From Botryllus schlosseri (Eukaryota > Chordata > Ascidiacea > Stolidobranchia > Styelidae): a stretch of 23,951 nucleotides of DNA. Of the stretch, positions 8,284 through 18,695 are shown one piece after another. The stretch is taken from NCBI GenBank assembly GCA_000444245.1, contig ATSW01005164.1, forward strand, positions 1-23,951, in the 5' to 3' direction. How positions within the stretch are numbered: the stretch's first letter is position 1; each line of letters opens with the position of its first letter. The notes beneath the pieces are model-generated. The model was not told the DNA's origin. It did not search any database and worked only from the letters and a program-made list of their open reading frames with translations. Both the position numbers and the translations under genes were made by a program.

Positions 8284-9085
8284 TCATTGGGGTCACTGTT
8301 CTACATATTTCAACGACTACTTCACCTCGGAATCAAAAGCGCACAAGTAAGGCACACGCGTGTCCTCGAAGAACAACTACCATATGATCAGGATGGAATA
8401 CAAGAAAACGGATTGCTCTATCAAGTAGGCTCATATGTCGGACCTGTAATGTGAAACAGTATCTCGCCGGCTATCCGACAGTCGTCGAGCATGTCCAATT
8501 GTCCACATTCAAATCGCAATACAAGCAATTTCTACTGAATTACTAGGCTAGGCTACTAGCCGATCCTCAAGATTACAGGACCTCGATCAAATATATCGCC
8601 AATCGACACATGCGTCATTCATTTTCGTCACTGATAGTTATATATTACCCTTTATCGTCGCTGTGGAATTAAGGTGTCTCGATGTCCATGTTGCACATTC
8701 TGAAAAAATTAACCTTACGAAAAGTTTTCATTTTTATTCGGCCCTGGTCAACTTTCAAACAGTGTTTCTAACATAAACATGACCAAGTAATGGCCGATGA
8801 CATTTAAAATTTTTTACAAAAATTTGACTTTGTCTGTACAAATTTGAAATGTGGATCTCAAAATTTAAAAAATGGGCCTAAGCTACTCTGACCACCGCGA
8901 CGCTACTTAATTCCTTCCAGTGTAGTGTACACGTGCATGCCTCTTATTTACATCGGCTAGGCACGATGTTCGTATCCGATTTCCAAGACTACTCCAACTT
9001 GTTTCTCCCCATTCCTATCTTTCCATTCTATCGCAATCTTGTGGTGCTGTGAAATGATAAAATTGTCAATAAACTGATACTGATA
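8284..9085 (+). mobile_element. LINE 3' tail, copy A (5'-truncated, with internal insert)
   Basis: This is the 3' end of a non-LTR retrotransposon. About 8440-8545 it encodes a decayed reverse-transcriptase C-terminus of the form NSISPAIRQSSSMS...FKSQYKQFLLN, typical of CR1/L2-like LINEs (usual WNSLPPEIR...FKSxLKxxLF); the initial Trp codon is TGA and the frame shifts after SMS. The untranslated tail ends near CAATAAACTGATACTGATA. Compared with copies B and C, about 250 bp at 8650-8900 is extra and unassigned. Confidence 0.65.
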
Positions 9086-9575
9086 CCTCGGAATCAAAAG
9101 CGCACATGCAGTTACAAAACGGGCACGTCTTCGTCGTTCAACAGTCATATCTTTGGCAAGAACTACAAAAAACACCGCTCTATCAAGTATACCGAAGCGA
9201 AAATGTGGAACAGCATTTCGACGGATATTTGACAGTCGATGAGCATGTCCAAATTGTCCATTTTCCACATTAGCGTCGAAATGCAAGCAGATTCTACTAA
9301 ATAAGTACTAGTCGGTGCTCGAGATTATCGGACCACGATCCATATCGACCCCACTTTCTACAATTGCCTCCTCAGTTTTATCGCTTGCCCTTTTATGATA
9401 TCTTGGCTAACTCTTCCTTCAGTGTACAGGCCTCATCTTTATACATCGCCTATAGGCCCTGGTGGGTGTCTGATTTCAAATACTACTCCATGTCGTTTCG
9501 CCATCCTCCTATATCTTTTCATGGTATCGCAATTTTGTAGTGTATTGAAATGATAAATTGTTAACAATAAACGCA
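9086..9575 (+). mobile_element. LINE 3' tail, copy B, directly abutting copy A
   Basis: It is the same family and orientation as copy A, starting at the shared CCTCGGAATCAAAAGCGCAC. It preserves RRARLRRSTVISLARTTKNT-like sequence followed by a broken RNSIS and FSTLASKCKQILLNKY segment, the RT C-terminus. The tail runs to an AATAAACGCAAAC end. There is a stop codon within the coding remnant. It is 5' truncated. Confidence 0.65.
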
Positions 9576-9949
9576 AACTCAACTGAAATGCGCGCCCACT
9601 TCAGATACGTCGAGACTCTCGCAATGTACAGTACGTAGATCGTACGTTCACAAATATTAGCTTATATTGGCGGATGCCTTGATTACATCGTTCATTCGCA
9701 AATATTAGCCTGTATTCGCGGAGACCTGAGACAGGGCACAATGATTCGAGTATTCAAATGTTTGCCAATGACAGAATTATGGTGGCCTATGCCTGGTCAG
9801 ATTCAAACTATATAATTTCATTGAATACTTTGCAATCCATGTAGAAGTGGTAAAACTTCATATTTCAAAAGTTGGTGAAGACTGTTGGGCGAACATTTCA
9901 ATTTTCAGTGACAAGTCACAACGCTCTAATGAGCAACTTGCAGCGTCAG
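9576..9949. other. Intergenic stretch with a short direct repeat
   Basis: Two imperfect copies of a ~36-bp unit containing CAAATATTAGC lie at 9645-9680 and 9690-9726. Otherwise AT-rich unique-looking sequence up to the hAT target site AGCGTCAG. No gene recognised. Confidence 0.4.
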
Positions 9950-11233
9950 CAGAGGTGGTCAAAGTAGTCAAGAAAACTACTCAAGTAGAAGTAGAAGTAG
10001 CGACGAAAAAATCTACTCAAGTACGAGTAGAAGTACTTCTGCAATTAGCCACCTAAAACTACTTGAAGTAGAAGTAGAATTGACTGACTTTTAATCTACT
10101 CAAGTAAGTAAGTAGTTTTGAAAACGCAGTCTTAATTCGCATGGACTGTCAAAATCTGCGAATTGAGCTACGCGGCAGGTTCAGAGAGCTTGATTCGTAC
10201 TGATGCATCCCGGAGGTATCAATTTTACAGAGAAATAGCATTGTTTCGCATCATTGGATGCAAATTATATTATTGATATGAAAATGCGATACTAACCCTT
10301 TGTTTACTAGAAGACCCCGTTTTTAGAGAATATCATGGCATGGCGCCCTACTCCATATTATAAGGCCCCAAGTTTGTGCGAAGAGCAATACGTAGAACTT
10401 GTATCGGATACGGTTTCATCACTTTGCGCGATTAGTTAACGTTAATAACAAATCTTGTGGATCGTAAAAGTTATATTTAGTGGAGCTTTATTTTCGGAAA
10501 ATAGAGGCAATAATCCACTCGCTTTTATTCTTCAACATGTATGTTCTGCAGACAAAAGAACTTAAAGTAATTAGAACTCAATGTATGATACTCGCAATTG
10601 AAAGTGAAATACAAATACCACTTCTAAAAAGCGGAAAATATATTTCATGTCTTTTTTCCATAAAGCTTCAAAGGTGATCTACTAAAACAGGTGTAACGTT
10701 CAAAAAAGCTGAATTTTCCAGAGTAGCAAGACACGCATGGGCTGCTAGATTACGATATGATAGGTAATCGCCAGATTGTGAAACGGTAGTTTCAAACGTT
10801 ATGGTGGGCCATATTTACTGTGATAAAATATTTGATATGGGCGACAATGGGTTGTGATAGGAACCAAGCAATCCGGTGCCTAAATTATATTCACTGATAC
10901 TTTCATGAAAACCTACTTGTCACTCCATCACTAGGCTACTATACGCGAAGCGCAACAAAATTTTTGGGCTTTACTTGACATTTATGAATAATAAATGTTG
11001 GTACTCCGGGAAAACAGCCCCTAAATTCCTCAGGCTATCTTTCGTATAGGGGGCTTAAACTACTTCTACTTGACAAACGGAAAATAGCGAAAAGTAAGTA
11101 AGTAGATCACAAAATATTACGAAGTAGAAGTAGAAGTAGAGAAAATCAGATATACTTGAGTAAGTATCAGAATTAGGGGAAAACTACTTGAGTACTTCTA
11201 AAAAGTGAAGTACTTCGTTACTGACCACCTCTG
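9950..11233. mobile_element. CAGAGGTGG-family hAT element, complete, non-autonomous
   Basis: The termini CAGAGGTGGTCAAAGTAG and ACTGACCACCTCTG are inverted over 12 bp and flanked by a perfect 8-bp duplication AGCGTCAG (9942-9949 and 11234-11241). About 150 bp at each end is packed with AGTAGAAGTAGAAGT and AAGTAAGTAAGTAG words, the subterminal repeats of the family. The 1.28-kb interior has only short open frames and no transposase motif, so it is non-autonomous. It is the reference copy for the fragments at 1795, 2019 and 11896. Confidence 0.88.
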
Positions 11234-11351
11234 AGCGTCAGTAGCTAATCTTCGTGGGATGACAAACACCCGACCGGACAACTCACATCCCAGAGAAGTG
11301 AGCATCATTCCCTCGCGATCTCATAAACAATGACGTCGCATGCCTTTGGAT

Positions 11352-11410
11352 CAGGGGTGAATAACCCGTGGCCCGAGAGGTTTTGAAGCCGTGCGGTAAT
11401 TTTCGAAACT
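11352..11410 (+). mobile_element. hAT (Charlie-like) left end
   Basis: CAGGGGTGAATAACCCGTGG followed by CCCGAGAGG resembles Charlie-type hAT starts, which contain CAGGGGT...GGCCC. A similar end occurs at 21859. No matching right end or target duplication was found, so the extent is unknown and only the terminus is reported. Confidence 0.45.
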
Positions 11411-11895
11411 AGTTAGCTGATGAATTGCCGACGTAATTCATTGCGTGTGAACTTGTACGGTCAAACAAAGCTTTGATTAGCCTTAACGTGAAATATAGGG
11501 TGTTTAGTGTTCATCAATAAAAAAGCAACAGCTTCGACGCAGAAGGATCGACAGCCATGAAAGTTTGACCGAAATGATCGACGCGAGTAGACCCGAAACT
11601 GTTCAGGCGATGTATACTCCGTTTCTGATACAACTCCGTATTGCTGTTCGCCCGACTACGGGCTTTATAATACGGAGGAGGACACAATTCATAACATTAT
11701 CTGAAATGGAGCACTGGAGTAAACAAAAGTTAAGATCCGCTTCTGCGAAGCAAAACTATCATTTGCATCCCACGAGGCGGTCTAATTCTTATGTGTGGAA
11801 ACTTTGTACTGAACAGCACGAATCCAGCTCTCTGTACCGTCCGAAGGGCTCAGTTCCCGGCTTTTGACAGGCCATGGGAGCGTATCTACGACTGC
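11411..11895. other. Stretch between hAT ends, no gene recognised
   Basis: A 100-codon open frame on the plus strand (11565-11867) has normal composition but no domain I recognise and no splice or promoter support. It may be the interior of the hAT element whose left end is at 11352. Confidence 0.3.
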
Positions 11896-11993
11896 TTTTC
11901 ACAACTACTTACTTGCTTAATTGAGTAGATTTTAGCTTCGCTACTTCTACTTCTACTTGGGTATAACTATCTTGAATACTTTGACCACCTCTG
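11896..11993. mobile_element. CAGAGGTGG-family hAT right end fragment
   Basis: It contains ACTTACTTGCTTAATTGAGTAG and CTACTTCTACTTCTACTTGG subterminal words and ends ACTTTGACCACCTCTG, as in the complete element. No left end is present, so it is a truncated copy. Confidence 0.6.
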
Positions 11994-12235
11994 GCTGTAT
12001 GTATGGAAGTGTATTTTTTCGCGACGTTGTGTGATTGCAGGCGAATCTTACAGTGATGACCGTAGAGTGTCTTACACATTAGCTAACGGAAATGCTGAAT
12101 ATTTCAATCAAACTTTTTTGACACGCCAAAGAAAATTTTTGAAATCAGGTTAGTGCATTTTAGTTTAATGCTGAATTTCAATCCATGATGACAGCGCCAT
12201 GCAAACGAGTGATCCGAAGTTGAAATGGCAATAAT

Positions 12236-13437
12236 TAGGGGTGGTGTGAACGTGAGGTTCACGTTCGCGTTCTGTGTGTGAACTTCAGAAATTTACTGGT
12301 TCACGTTCACAAACGAACCTTGGTAGGTTCTGCAATGTTAACCTTTTCATATATTACAATTGTCCACGTCATTATATCATTGTCAGCTAAAATTCTTAGC
12401 ATTTCAACTGCGGGCCACTCTATGTATGGTGCTGGCACTCTGGCAGCATAAATGAATCAACACTAAAAGAGCATGTATCTTGACCAATGTTCCCTCTAAT
12501 TTTTGACGAGTCAGCCTACACTCACCAACTCACTGCGCAGACCCTTGGACGACAGTGCGTAACGACTAAAAGAAAAGAAAGGTCATCAGTTCGGAAGTTT
12601 TGTGTGCAACTTAGATTTTCTGTGAGCAAAGACCGTCTCAGCACTGCGCGTTTGCGCACATGCGCAGCTTAGAGGGAACATTGATCTTGACCATCTCAAA
12701 AATTTTACTTGATTGGTTACAAAAGTTTGCTCGAAATACCTAGTTTACCGTGTGTAAATATCTAGTGACTCCTTGCTGTGAGCTTGACCAGCAATCACAT
12801 AATATCAAGAGCGAAATACGCAACAGTATAGTCAGAGAAGGATGCTTATTCAACCAATCAGTGAAATTCATATGAAGCATACATCTTTGTCTTGTCAAAA
12901 TGTAGCAGGCATACGGGGACCATCTTGATTTGATGTGTTTATTGTATGATAAAAAAATTTAGTGTGATTGGGGTGTTGGCTACTCCTGTATAACTTGTTA
13001 ATGCGATAATGTCGGTAGCAAGTACAGATACTCTTTTTACACTCTGCTCAATAACAATGTAGCAATACTCCGGTCTGGCCTAGACCGTTAAGGCGTAGGC
13101 TTATATTCCCTTGCAAGTCTACGTCGAAATTGTTGGCAAAGCGACGGAAGATATTGATTTTATGGGATTATTATATCATTTGATTGCTCCAGTTGATATA
13201 TTGGGCGACGTTTAAAAAGTCAGTATTATGCTTTTCAGCGTTGTGGCATAATGTGGCCGAGTCGTCGCTAAGTATCGTGTTGTACATTAACATATCACTT
13301 CAATGAAATGCAGGTTTAGAATTAGCCAAATGACCCCACGTGACGTCATGAGGTTCACATTCGCGTTCACACAGAACCTTTCAAAAAGGTTCGCGTTCAC
13401 ACGATCCTGAACCTTTCTGAGGTCCACACCATCCCCA
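12236..13437. mobile_element. TAGGGGTGGTGTG hAT element, complete, non-autonomous
   Basis: The termini TAGGGGTGGTGTGAAC and TCCACACCATCCCCA are inverted with a few mismatches. A perfect 8-bp duplication GCAATAAT flanks them (12228-12235 and 13438-13445). GTTCACGTTCGCGTTC-like words cluster at both ends (about 12251-12320 and 13350-13410) as subterminal repeats. The interior lacks a recognisable transposase. It hosts the nested MITE at 12485-12683. Confidence 0.85.
12485..12683. mobile_element. CAATGTTCCCTCTAA MITE nested in hAT element
   Basis: This is a 199-bp element with perfect 15-bp inverted ends CAATGTTCCCTCTAA and TTAGAGGGAACATTG and a perfect 8-bp duplication ATCTTGAC (12477-12484 and 12684-12691). 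It lies wholly inside the element at 12236-13437 and is therefore younger. The interior has CTGCGC and GCGCA words. The open frame that spans it is not a gene. Confidence 0.92.
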
Positions 13438-13445
13438 GCAATAAT

Positions 13446-14085
13446 TTCAACCAAAGATAATGGAATGACTTTAAAAGCTTCACAGTGTGTAGAACCTACC
13501 AAGGTTTCCGAACCCAAATTCTAATCTAATTTGTGACATATTTGAATGCTATGGTGTTAATACTAATCTAATTTCTTGTTTTCCTGTATCGTGCGAAATG
13601 AGCCAAGCTTGGTGTGGGTACATTTGCTCTTCCCATGCCTGTGATAATAAACTATGGTTTGATGAGATGTAAACTGAACATAATTCAATTTCGAAGTTTT
13701 CGCGATTCCAGTGATTCTAATTCTAATCTAATTTTCGAAAAACGGTTGGTATAATTTCAATTCCTATCTAATTTGCACAAGCTTAAAATTTACAAATCAT
13801 CCAACGATAGTTTTGACAACTACGGTCATTTTTTAGGACGATGCTCTATATTTTGATGCCTGAACTTGCAACTTATATCAAGGGCTGCTACGGGTGCGGA
13901 AGTGCCTATGCCAGTGCTTTTCAACCTTTCATTTAACTCCATTCTCTCTTTTTATGGAAAATAGATTTCATTCTCACAAACTCACCGAAAGTGTTATACA
14001 AAAAGAAGATGAAGATACTTACAAAATTTTAAGCTATCAAGTGTCTCATTACAAAGGCGGCTCTTTTCCCTGGTTTTGATTTCAA
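13446..14085. repeat. AT-rich stretch with recurring TCTAATCTAATTT motif
   Basis: The word (AT)TCTAATCTAATTT, or a one-base variant, occurs at about 13518, 13561, 13720 and 13762 with irregular spacing. No gene, terminal repeats or RNA was recognised. A 61-codon open frame at 13894-14079 is unsupported. Confidence 0.4.
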
Positions 14086-14842
14086 CTATATTTCACTAAA
14101 ACCCTTCTCGGCGGAAAAAGTTGTTCTGTTTTGTACAAGAACGTCTACTAGCGCTTGGATGGGCGGGTCTGAAAAACTGTACTGCAGTCCCATGCAAAAC
14201 ACAGCGTATTTTCGCGATGGTGTGGTATTGTGATGTGCGTCATGTGCACCATTGCACAAAGTAGTGCATGGCGGTGGCCTTTGTTCGTGGTCGAGAGAAG
14301 CGTGAGCACTGGCCGCTGGGGGAGTGTGGACGTGCTCTGTCAGTTGTGGTTGATGTTTTCTACTTTTGAATAAATACATCTTTAATTACAAAGGGAAAAT
14401 GCTTGCTGGCAGAAACCGATTTTGAGAAATGTCACAAAGGTCCCAGAGACTCCAGTTTCTCGAAAGGGTGAAAAACCCACATGTTTGGGTATTTTGTTGA
14501 GACTTTTGCCTGATGTCTTGAAAAATAAGGTAAAAACGATCAAGTAGAGTAGGCACATTAGCGCTCGCTACCATATGATACGTTGCTCCAACTTGTGTTC
14601 TGTATCTTGAAAGTTCATAACAGTTTAATAACATTAAAGCAGCGTTTTAGACTACCACCAAAATCTGAGTTTTTGTGGCATCTCGCGACCCGAGCCTCAC
14701 CCATGAATAAGAATTATTTTTTATATTACAGTAGTATATTACGATTTTGCGGGCATGTATGACATACAGAACGCGCAAACAACAATTGTACCCAATACAG
14801 CTCTTCAAAACATGTCTGACGCACGGGATGAATTGAATTCCT
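14086..14842. other. No gene recognised; AATAAA near 14368
   Basis: It contains an AATAAA hexamer around 14368 on the plus strand following GT-rich sequence, which could end a transcript or a degraded repeat. Minus-strand open frames of 97 and 82 codons lack recognisable domains. Confidence 0.3.
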
Positions 14843-15091
14843 ATGCGTGTCGCATTTGTACTACTTGTACTACTGTTTGCTCAGATTGCAGGAACTGGAC
14901 TATTCGGTGCTGACTGCCGACAGCGGAGCATATCCATATCGAAAGGTTTGACCAAACAGCGACAGTCATTTTTGTCCAAGGTTTTGTCGCCGCTAAAGTT
15001 TTTGGCACCGCATTTTATCAGCGGTGTGTTGGCCAAAACTTTACGTCTATATGTGCCCAGACGCAGAAGGGGAAGACCTCGAAAAGAATGA
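14843..15091 (+). CDS. Possible small secreted cationic protein (82 aa)
   Basis: A single frame starts at an ATG. The first 17-23 residues form a textbook signal peptide: MRVAFVLLVLLFAQIAGTG, a short basic n-region, a long hydrophobic core and small residues before a cut near GLFGA-DC. The rest is strongly basic, with a potentially amphipathic stretch (FLSKVLSPLKFLAPHFIS, residues 43-60) and a C-terminal PRRRRGRPRKE that also fits an AT-hook core. This layout resembles host-defence peptides, but I recognise no family. It ends just upstream of a LINE tail (about 15100), so it may instead be chance or repeat-derived. No splice sites or promoter are clear. Confidence 0.3.
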   Translation: MRVAFVLLVLLFAQIAGTGLFGADCRQRSISISKGLTKQRQSFLSKVLSPLKFLAPHFISGVLAKTLRLYVPRRRRGRPRKE

Positions 15092-15099
15092 GTCTCATA

Positions 15100-15596
15100 G
15101 ACCTGAACTCGCTCGTTGCACACCCCTACACTTGTTCATCCCGACGGTCTTCGACCATGTTTTCCAGAAAAAAACAGTCGGATAAATCTCGTCATGAATT
15201 CAAACAAAAGGCCGGCAGATTCTCATGATCTCGCCGGCTATCCGACAGTCGTCGAGCATGTCCGCATTCAAGTCGAAATACAAGCAATTTCTTCTAAATC
15301 AATACTAGCCAGTCTTCAGGATTACCGGACCACGACCTAACATCGACCTCGCCCTCCGCCACATGCCACCTCATTTTGTCGCTTGAGTCTTATATTCTCG
15401 GCATTACTTTTCATTCAGTGTGCTGCACTGTGCATGCCTCTTATTTACTTCGCCTAGGCTAAGGTGGGTGTCTGATCTTAATGGCTACTCCAAGTTCTTT
15501 CGACACCTTCCTATCTTTTCATTGCATCGCAGTCTTGTGATGTTTTTGAAACGATGAAAATATTATTAAACCTGATTGATTGATTGATTGATTGAT
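15100..15596 (+). mobile_element. LINE 3' tail, copy C, with (GATT)n end
   Basis: It is the same family as copies A and B. At about 15227-15305 it encodes SPAIRQSSSMSAFKSKYKQF and a final LLNQY stop, the reverse-transcriptase C-terminus, in one frame. The untranslated tail includes GTGCATGCCTCTTATTTAC, shared with copy A, and ends in five GATT units (15573-15594), the 3' microsatellite expected of CR1/L2-type LINEs. It is 5' truncated. The clean coding end suggests it is the youngest of the three. Confidence 0.75.
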
Positions 15597-15860
15597 CAAG
15601 CCATATTTTCTGCGTGTCTCGCTTATTGGCTATACTGCCAAACACAGTGAGCTTAGATTTGTAAAAATTATCGCAGGAATGTTTGCAATAAATTCAACAA
15701 ATATTACATCCATATGAACAAAGGCACCGTGTCGACCCAAAATTATACCCTTTGCGGCCATAACCCTTGAAGGGGTGAAATTTGCGTTACAATAACCTGC
15801 AAATGTGAGTCTGTAACGATGGTTTCTACTACTATCCGCGTGCTTCGCGATAATCGATCT
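15597..15860. other. Unassigned sequence between LINE and MITE
   Basis: Nothing recognisable: no open frame with support, no terminal repeats. Confidence 0.4.
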
Positions 15861-15868
15861 GTTATTAC

Positions 15869-16033
15869 TAGGGCAAGTTTTTGCAACTTTTGCAACTTTT
15901 TTTTACAGCTTCCAGCAGCTTCCTCAATACTCGTACGATATGTAGAATGCTGTTTTACGCTGTTTGAAGGAATCTTATAGTCAAAAATAAATGCAACTTT
16001 CCACGGATTTAACTGCAACAAAAACTTGCCCTA
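15869..16033. mobile_element. TAGGGCAAGTTTTTG MITE, complete
   Basis: This is a 165-bp element with perfect 15-bp inverted ends TAGGGCAAGTTTTTG and CAAAAACTTGCCCTA, flanked by a perfect 8-bp duplication GTTATTAC (15861-15868 and 16034-16041). The size and TSD length point to a hAT-type MITE. The sequence is T- and A-rich inside, with TGCAACTTT words near both ends. Confidence 0.9.
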
Positions 16034-16041
16034 GTTATTAC

Positions 16042-17129
16042 GAAAAGAAAGCAGAAAGTCAATTTGACATTTCTTCAGCCTGTCGCCGGCTCAGACGGGC
16101 TGATACACTGTGTAGTTTCCACTATACCAGCTTCCAATCTAGGCTTTTGGCTACGTAATAATGATAGTGCGAGAAGATTAATTCACTACGGCTTGTCAGA
16201 GGCAAAGATATTGTCAAAGCTAAGAATAGTGTGTAGTAAGACAAACAAGTTTTTTACAATTGCGTCGCAACTATACTAAAGTGATACTGTCCTTGAATTT
16301 CATATTAGGTTCATTTGAATTATTCCACATCAGAAAAAGGAACAATTATTCACGATTTTCACCCGCACTTCTGGATTTTCATTCACACCACCTTCGTCCT
16401 TCGCACTGCAAATTTTTTCATTCGCCGAAGTGCGTGCCATCCCACAGGTCAAACGCTCCAATATAATCCAAGACACAATACCAACTTCACACAACGACAA
16501 CCCAAAACCAAGTCAATTCACTTGAATCAATTCCCCCTCTATCATCACGCTACATTGTACGCATAGCTGATCTTGCTAATCAGAGATTATATGCTGGTTC
16601 CTGTGCTGGATAGTTTGAAAGGTGTCGCATCGGCTCTTGTTGATATGTATAAATTGCATTCAACGGGCATTGCAATAACAATGTGCTGCAGTTTCGAGTT
16701 TGACCGAAGTCTAGTCACGAATACCTTGCTTATCGCGGCTAGCAATGGCTATCCGATCAGCAGCAGCGGACTAGCAAAATGAGTCGTCAACGCAGTCAGC
16801 ATAATATAGAATATATTCCTACAAATATCGTCGTGATTGTCGAAAACACATGTGTTTATCGAAATAACAAATCGAACATTTGACTCAACGTGAGCCTGAA
16901 GGCCAACTATTGCATTAACACCAGCGATGAGCAAATATATATGGTACAAACACATTCATCTCTTCCAGAGACTTAAAGTTAATACGAACCATCGCGTGCA
17001 CACACGAAATCTTAAGATGATCGGGCACGGTCCCCTGCTTTTTTCTCTTTGGTTGATTACGTTGTCAATACAGGCTCGAGAAATCGACGAAAGAATTACG
17101 GCAAGAATCTTATTTTCAAAAGACCGTTG
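16042..17129. other. Intergenic, no gene recognised
   Basis: Several open frames of 60-80 codons occur on both strands (for example 16573-16782 plus), none with a domain, splice consensus or family resemblance. I see no terminal repeats either. Confidence 0.4.
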
Positions 17130-17137
17130 TTTTAATG

Positions 17138-18695
17138 CAGGGGTCGGCAACCTTTTGTTAGTCACGGGCCAAATTTCGAGTGCACAACATTTTGGCGGGC
17201 CGGAATTTTTCCTAACACTATATTTATCGCTCACGTCGGTATATTACCCTACAATGCTGCAATCTCAATCATACAAATAACAAAAAGAGCAAAACACATG
17301 TATTTACACTTTAACAACGCATGATAAATGTGACACTTGGCGCAGCTTGATTGTGAAAGTTTTCAACTTCTGGTAACAAGTCAGATGAAGCAAGAATCAG
17401 ACAATATTCTAAATGGACGTTGGAATACGTCATCTTAGCTTGCTCTTCGTGAATTTCATCGTTGAAAACAAAATTCGATGGCATTTCTTTTGCATTGCTG
17501 GTCAAGCTGGGATGAAGACCCATTTCAAGAACGTACTCTTTGTCAAAGTCATTCAGCGATATGCTCTTGTATGAAATTTGTCATTCAATTCAACTGCATC
17601 GCATTTCAAATGGGCCCATTTAAAATTTTCTGGCAATGGTTTTAGCGTCCACATTAAACGGAGTACTGAGTAGTCAGAATTTATTTAGTACAGAACGAAT
17701 GTCGGAAAAGCGGGTGGAAATTCAGTAATTTAATTTCGTATATCACAGTTACAAATGTATAGTACTGGTACTAGGTTTACTCTCCTCCAGTATGGGAAAG
17801 TGAGCATAATTTTCTTTGTACTGTTGACATTCCCATAGTCGCAGTTTTGGTTCGAATGCGTCTCAACATCTCATGTAGCCTATTTAGTTGTTTCCCCCTG
17901 AAGTTGCAAATTCAATTTGTTTAGATGTGACGTTAAATGTACTACGAAAGCTATTTTCGATGACAAGATTATGAGTCAGCGATGTTTGTATTTTCAAGGA
18001 AAGTTGCTATTTCATTTCTCAGTTCATACACTCGTGCAAGCATAGCTTCTGGACTTGGTGCGCGAAGATGGCAGATATACAAGAAATCGTCATATTGATG
18101 CTCTGCTTCTAGTAATATTTGAGGTTGGCTAACTGTCGGTGATTCAGTTTGTGAGACAAAATCAGCTTTCACCATTGTGTCCAAAATATTATTAAGGTTT
18201 GTTGTCTTGGCGTTAAATGTGTTCTGGTGAATTAAACCACGGATGACTAACCTACGGATGCTAGTTATCTATAATGAAACAGGGAAAGTTTGAGATTTTA
18301 TCATTGCGCCTGAGCAGAGGAACGGCACCTTTATTGTCGCACCCTATATGAGTGGTAAACCCTTAAAAACCCTCGGTTACGCGATACACCCACTTGATAA
18401 GCACTGGTCTAGTCTACTCCACAGACATTCTCCATCTCCTACTATTAGTACGAGATAGGCTACTAGTCGACCGCCTTCGCATCAGTTTTATGGCGTAACA
18501 ATAGACTAATACGACGTAGGATACTTTATATCGGAGCAATGCCGCATTCTTTCCAAACAGTGCTGCACTGCAGATTGGATCTCATTACGAAACGGCGGGC
18601 CGTATTCACGTGGTAACTAGTTATTTCGTCGCGGGCCGGACGATTTCGCTTGGCGGGCCGGATCCGGCCCGCGGGCCTTAGGTTGCCGATCCTTG
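17138..18695 (-). mobile_element. hAT (Charlie-like) transposon with decayed transposase, complete ends
   Basis: The termini CAGGGGTCGGCAACCTTT and AGGTTGCCGATCCTTG are inverted, with subterminal GCGGGCCGG words at both ends and a perfect 8-bp duplication TTTTAATG (17130-17137 and 18696-18703). The CAGGGGTCGGCAACC end is classic for hAT elements of this group. The minus strand retains transposase pieces. The middle of the transposase, including the catalytic part, is not recognisable, so at 1.56 kb this is an internally deleted, immobile copy. Confidence 0.92.
17311..18184 (-). pseudogene. hAT transposase remnant (GTF2IRD2/ZBED-like class)
   Basis: Three blocks, in order on the minus strand, match the C-terminal half of hAT transposases as I remember them: LARVYELRNEIATFLE (in 17969-18184), LTSHLNKLNLQLQG (about 17886-17942) and KLRLWECQQYKENYAHFPIL (17782-17850). 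A fourth block (17311-17523) with ILASSDLLPEVENF resembles the very C-terminus. The blocks are separated by stops and frame changes, and the sequence expected between the third and fourth is missing. The protein cannot be functional. Confidence 0.75.

Noticed and set aside
9950-11233. Transposase gene inside the CAGAGGTGG element
   Set aside because: Only short frames without hAT motifs exist in the interior, so the element is treated as non-autonomous.
12487-12672. 61-codon open frame
   Set aside because: It lies entirely in a 199-bp MITE with perfect ends and TSD.
14843-15091. AT-hook DNA-binding protein, from RRGRPRK
   Set aside because: The strong signal peptide argues for secretion and a single basic AT-hook-like word is weak evidence; kept only as a possible secreted basic protein.
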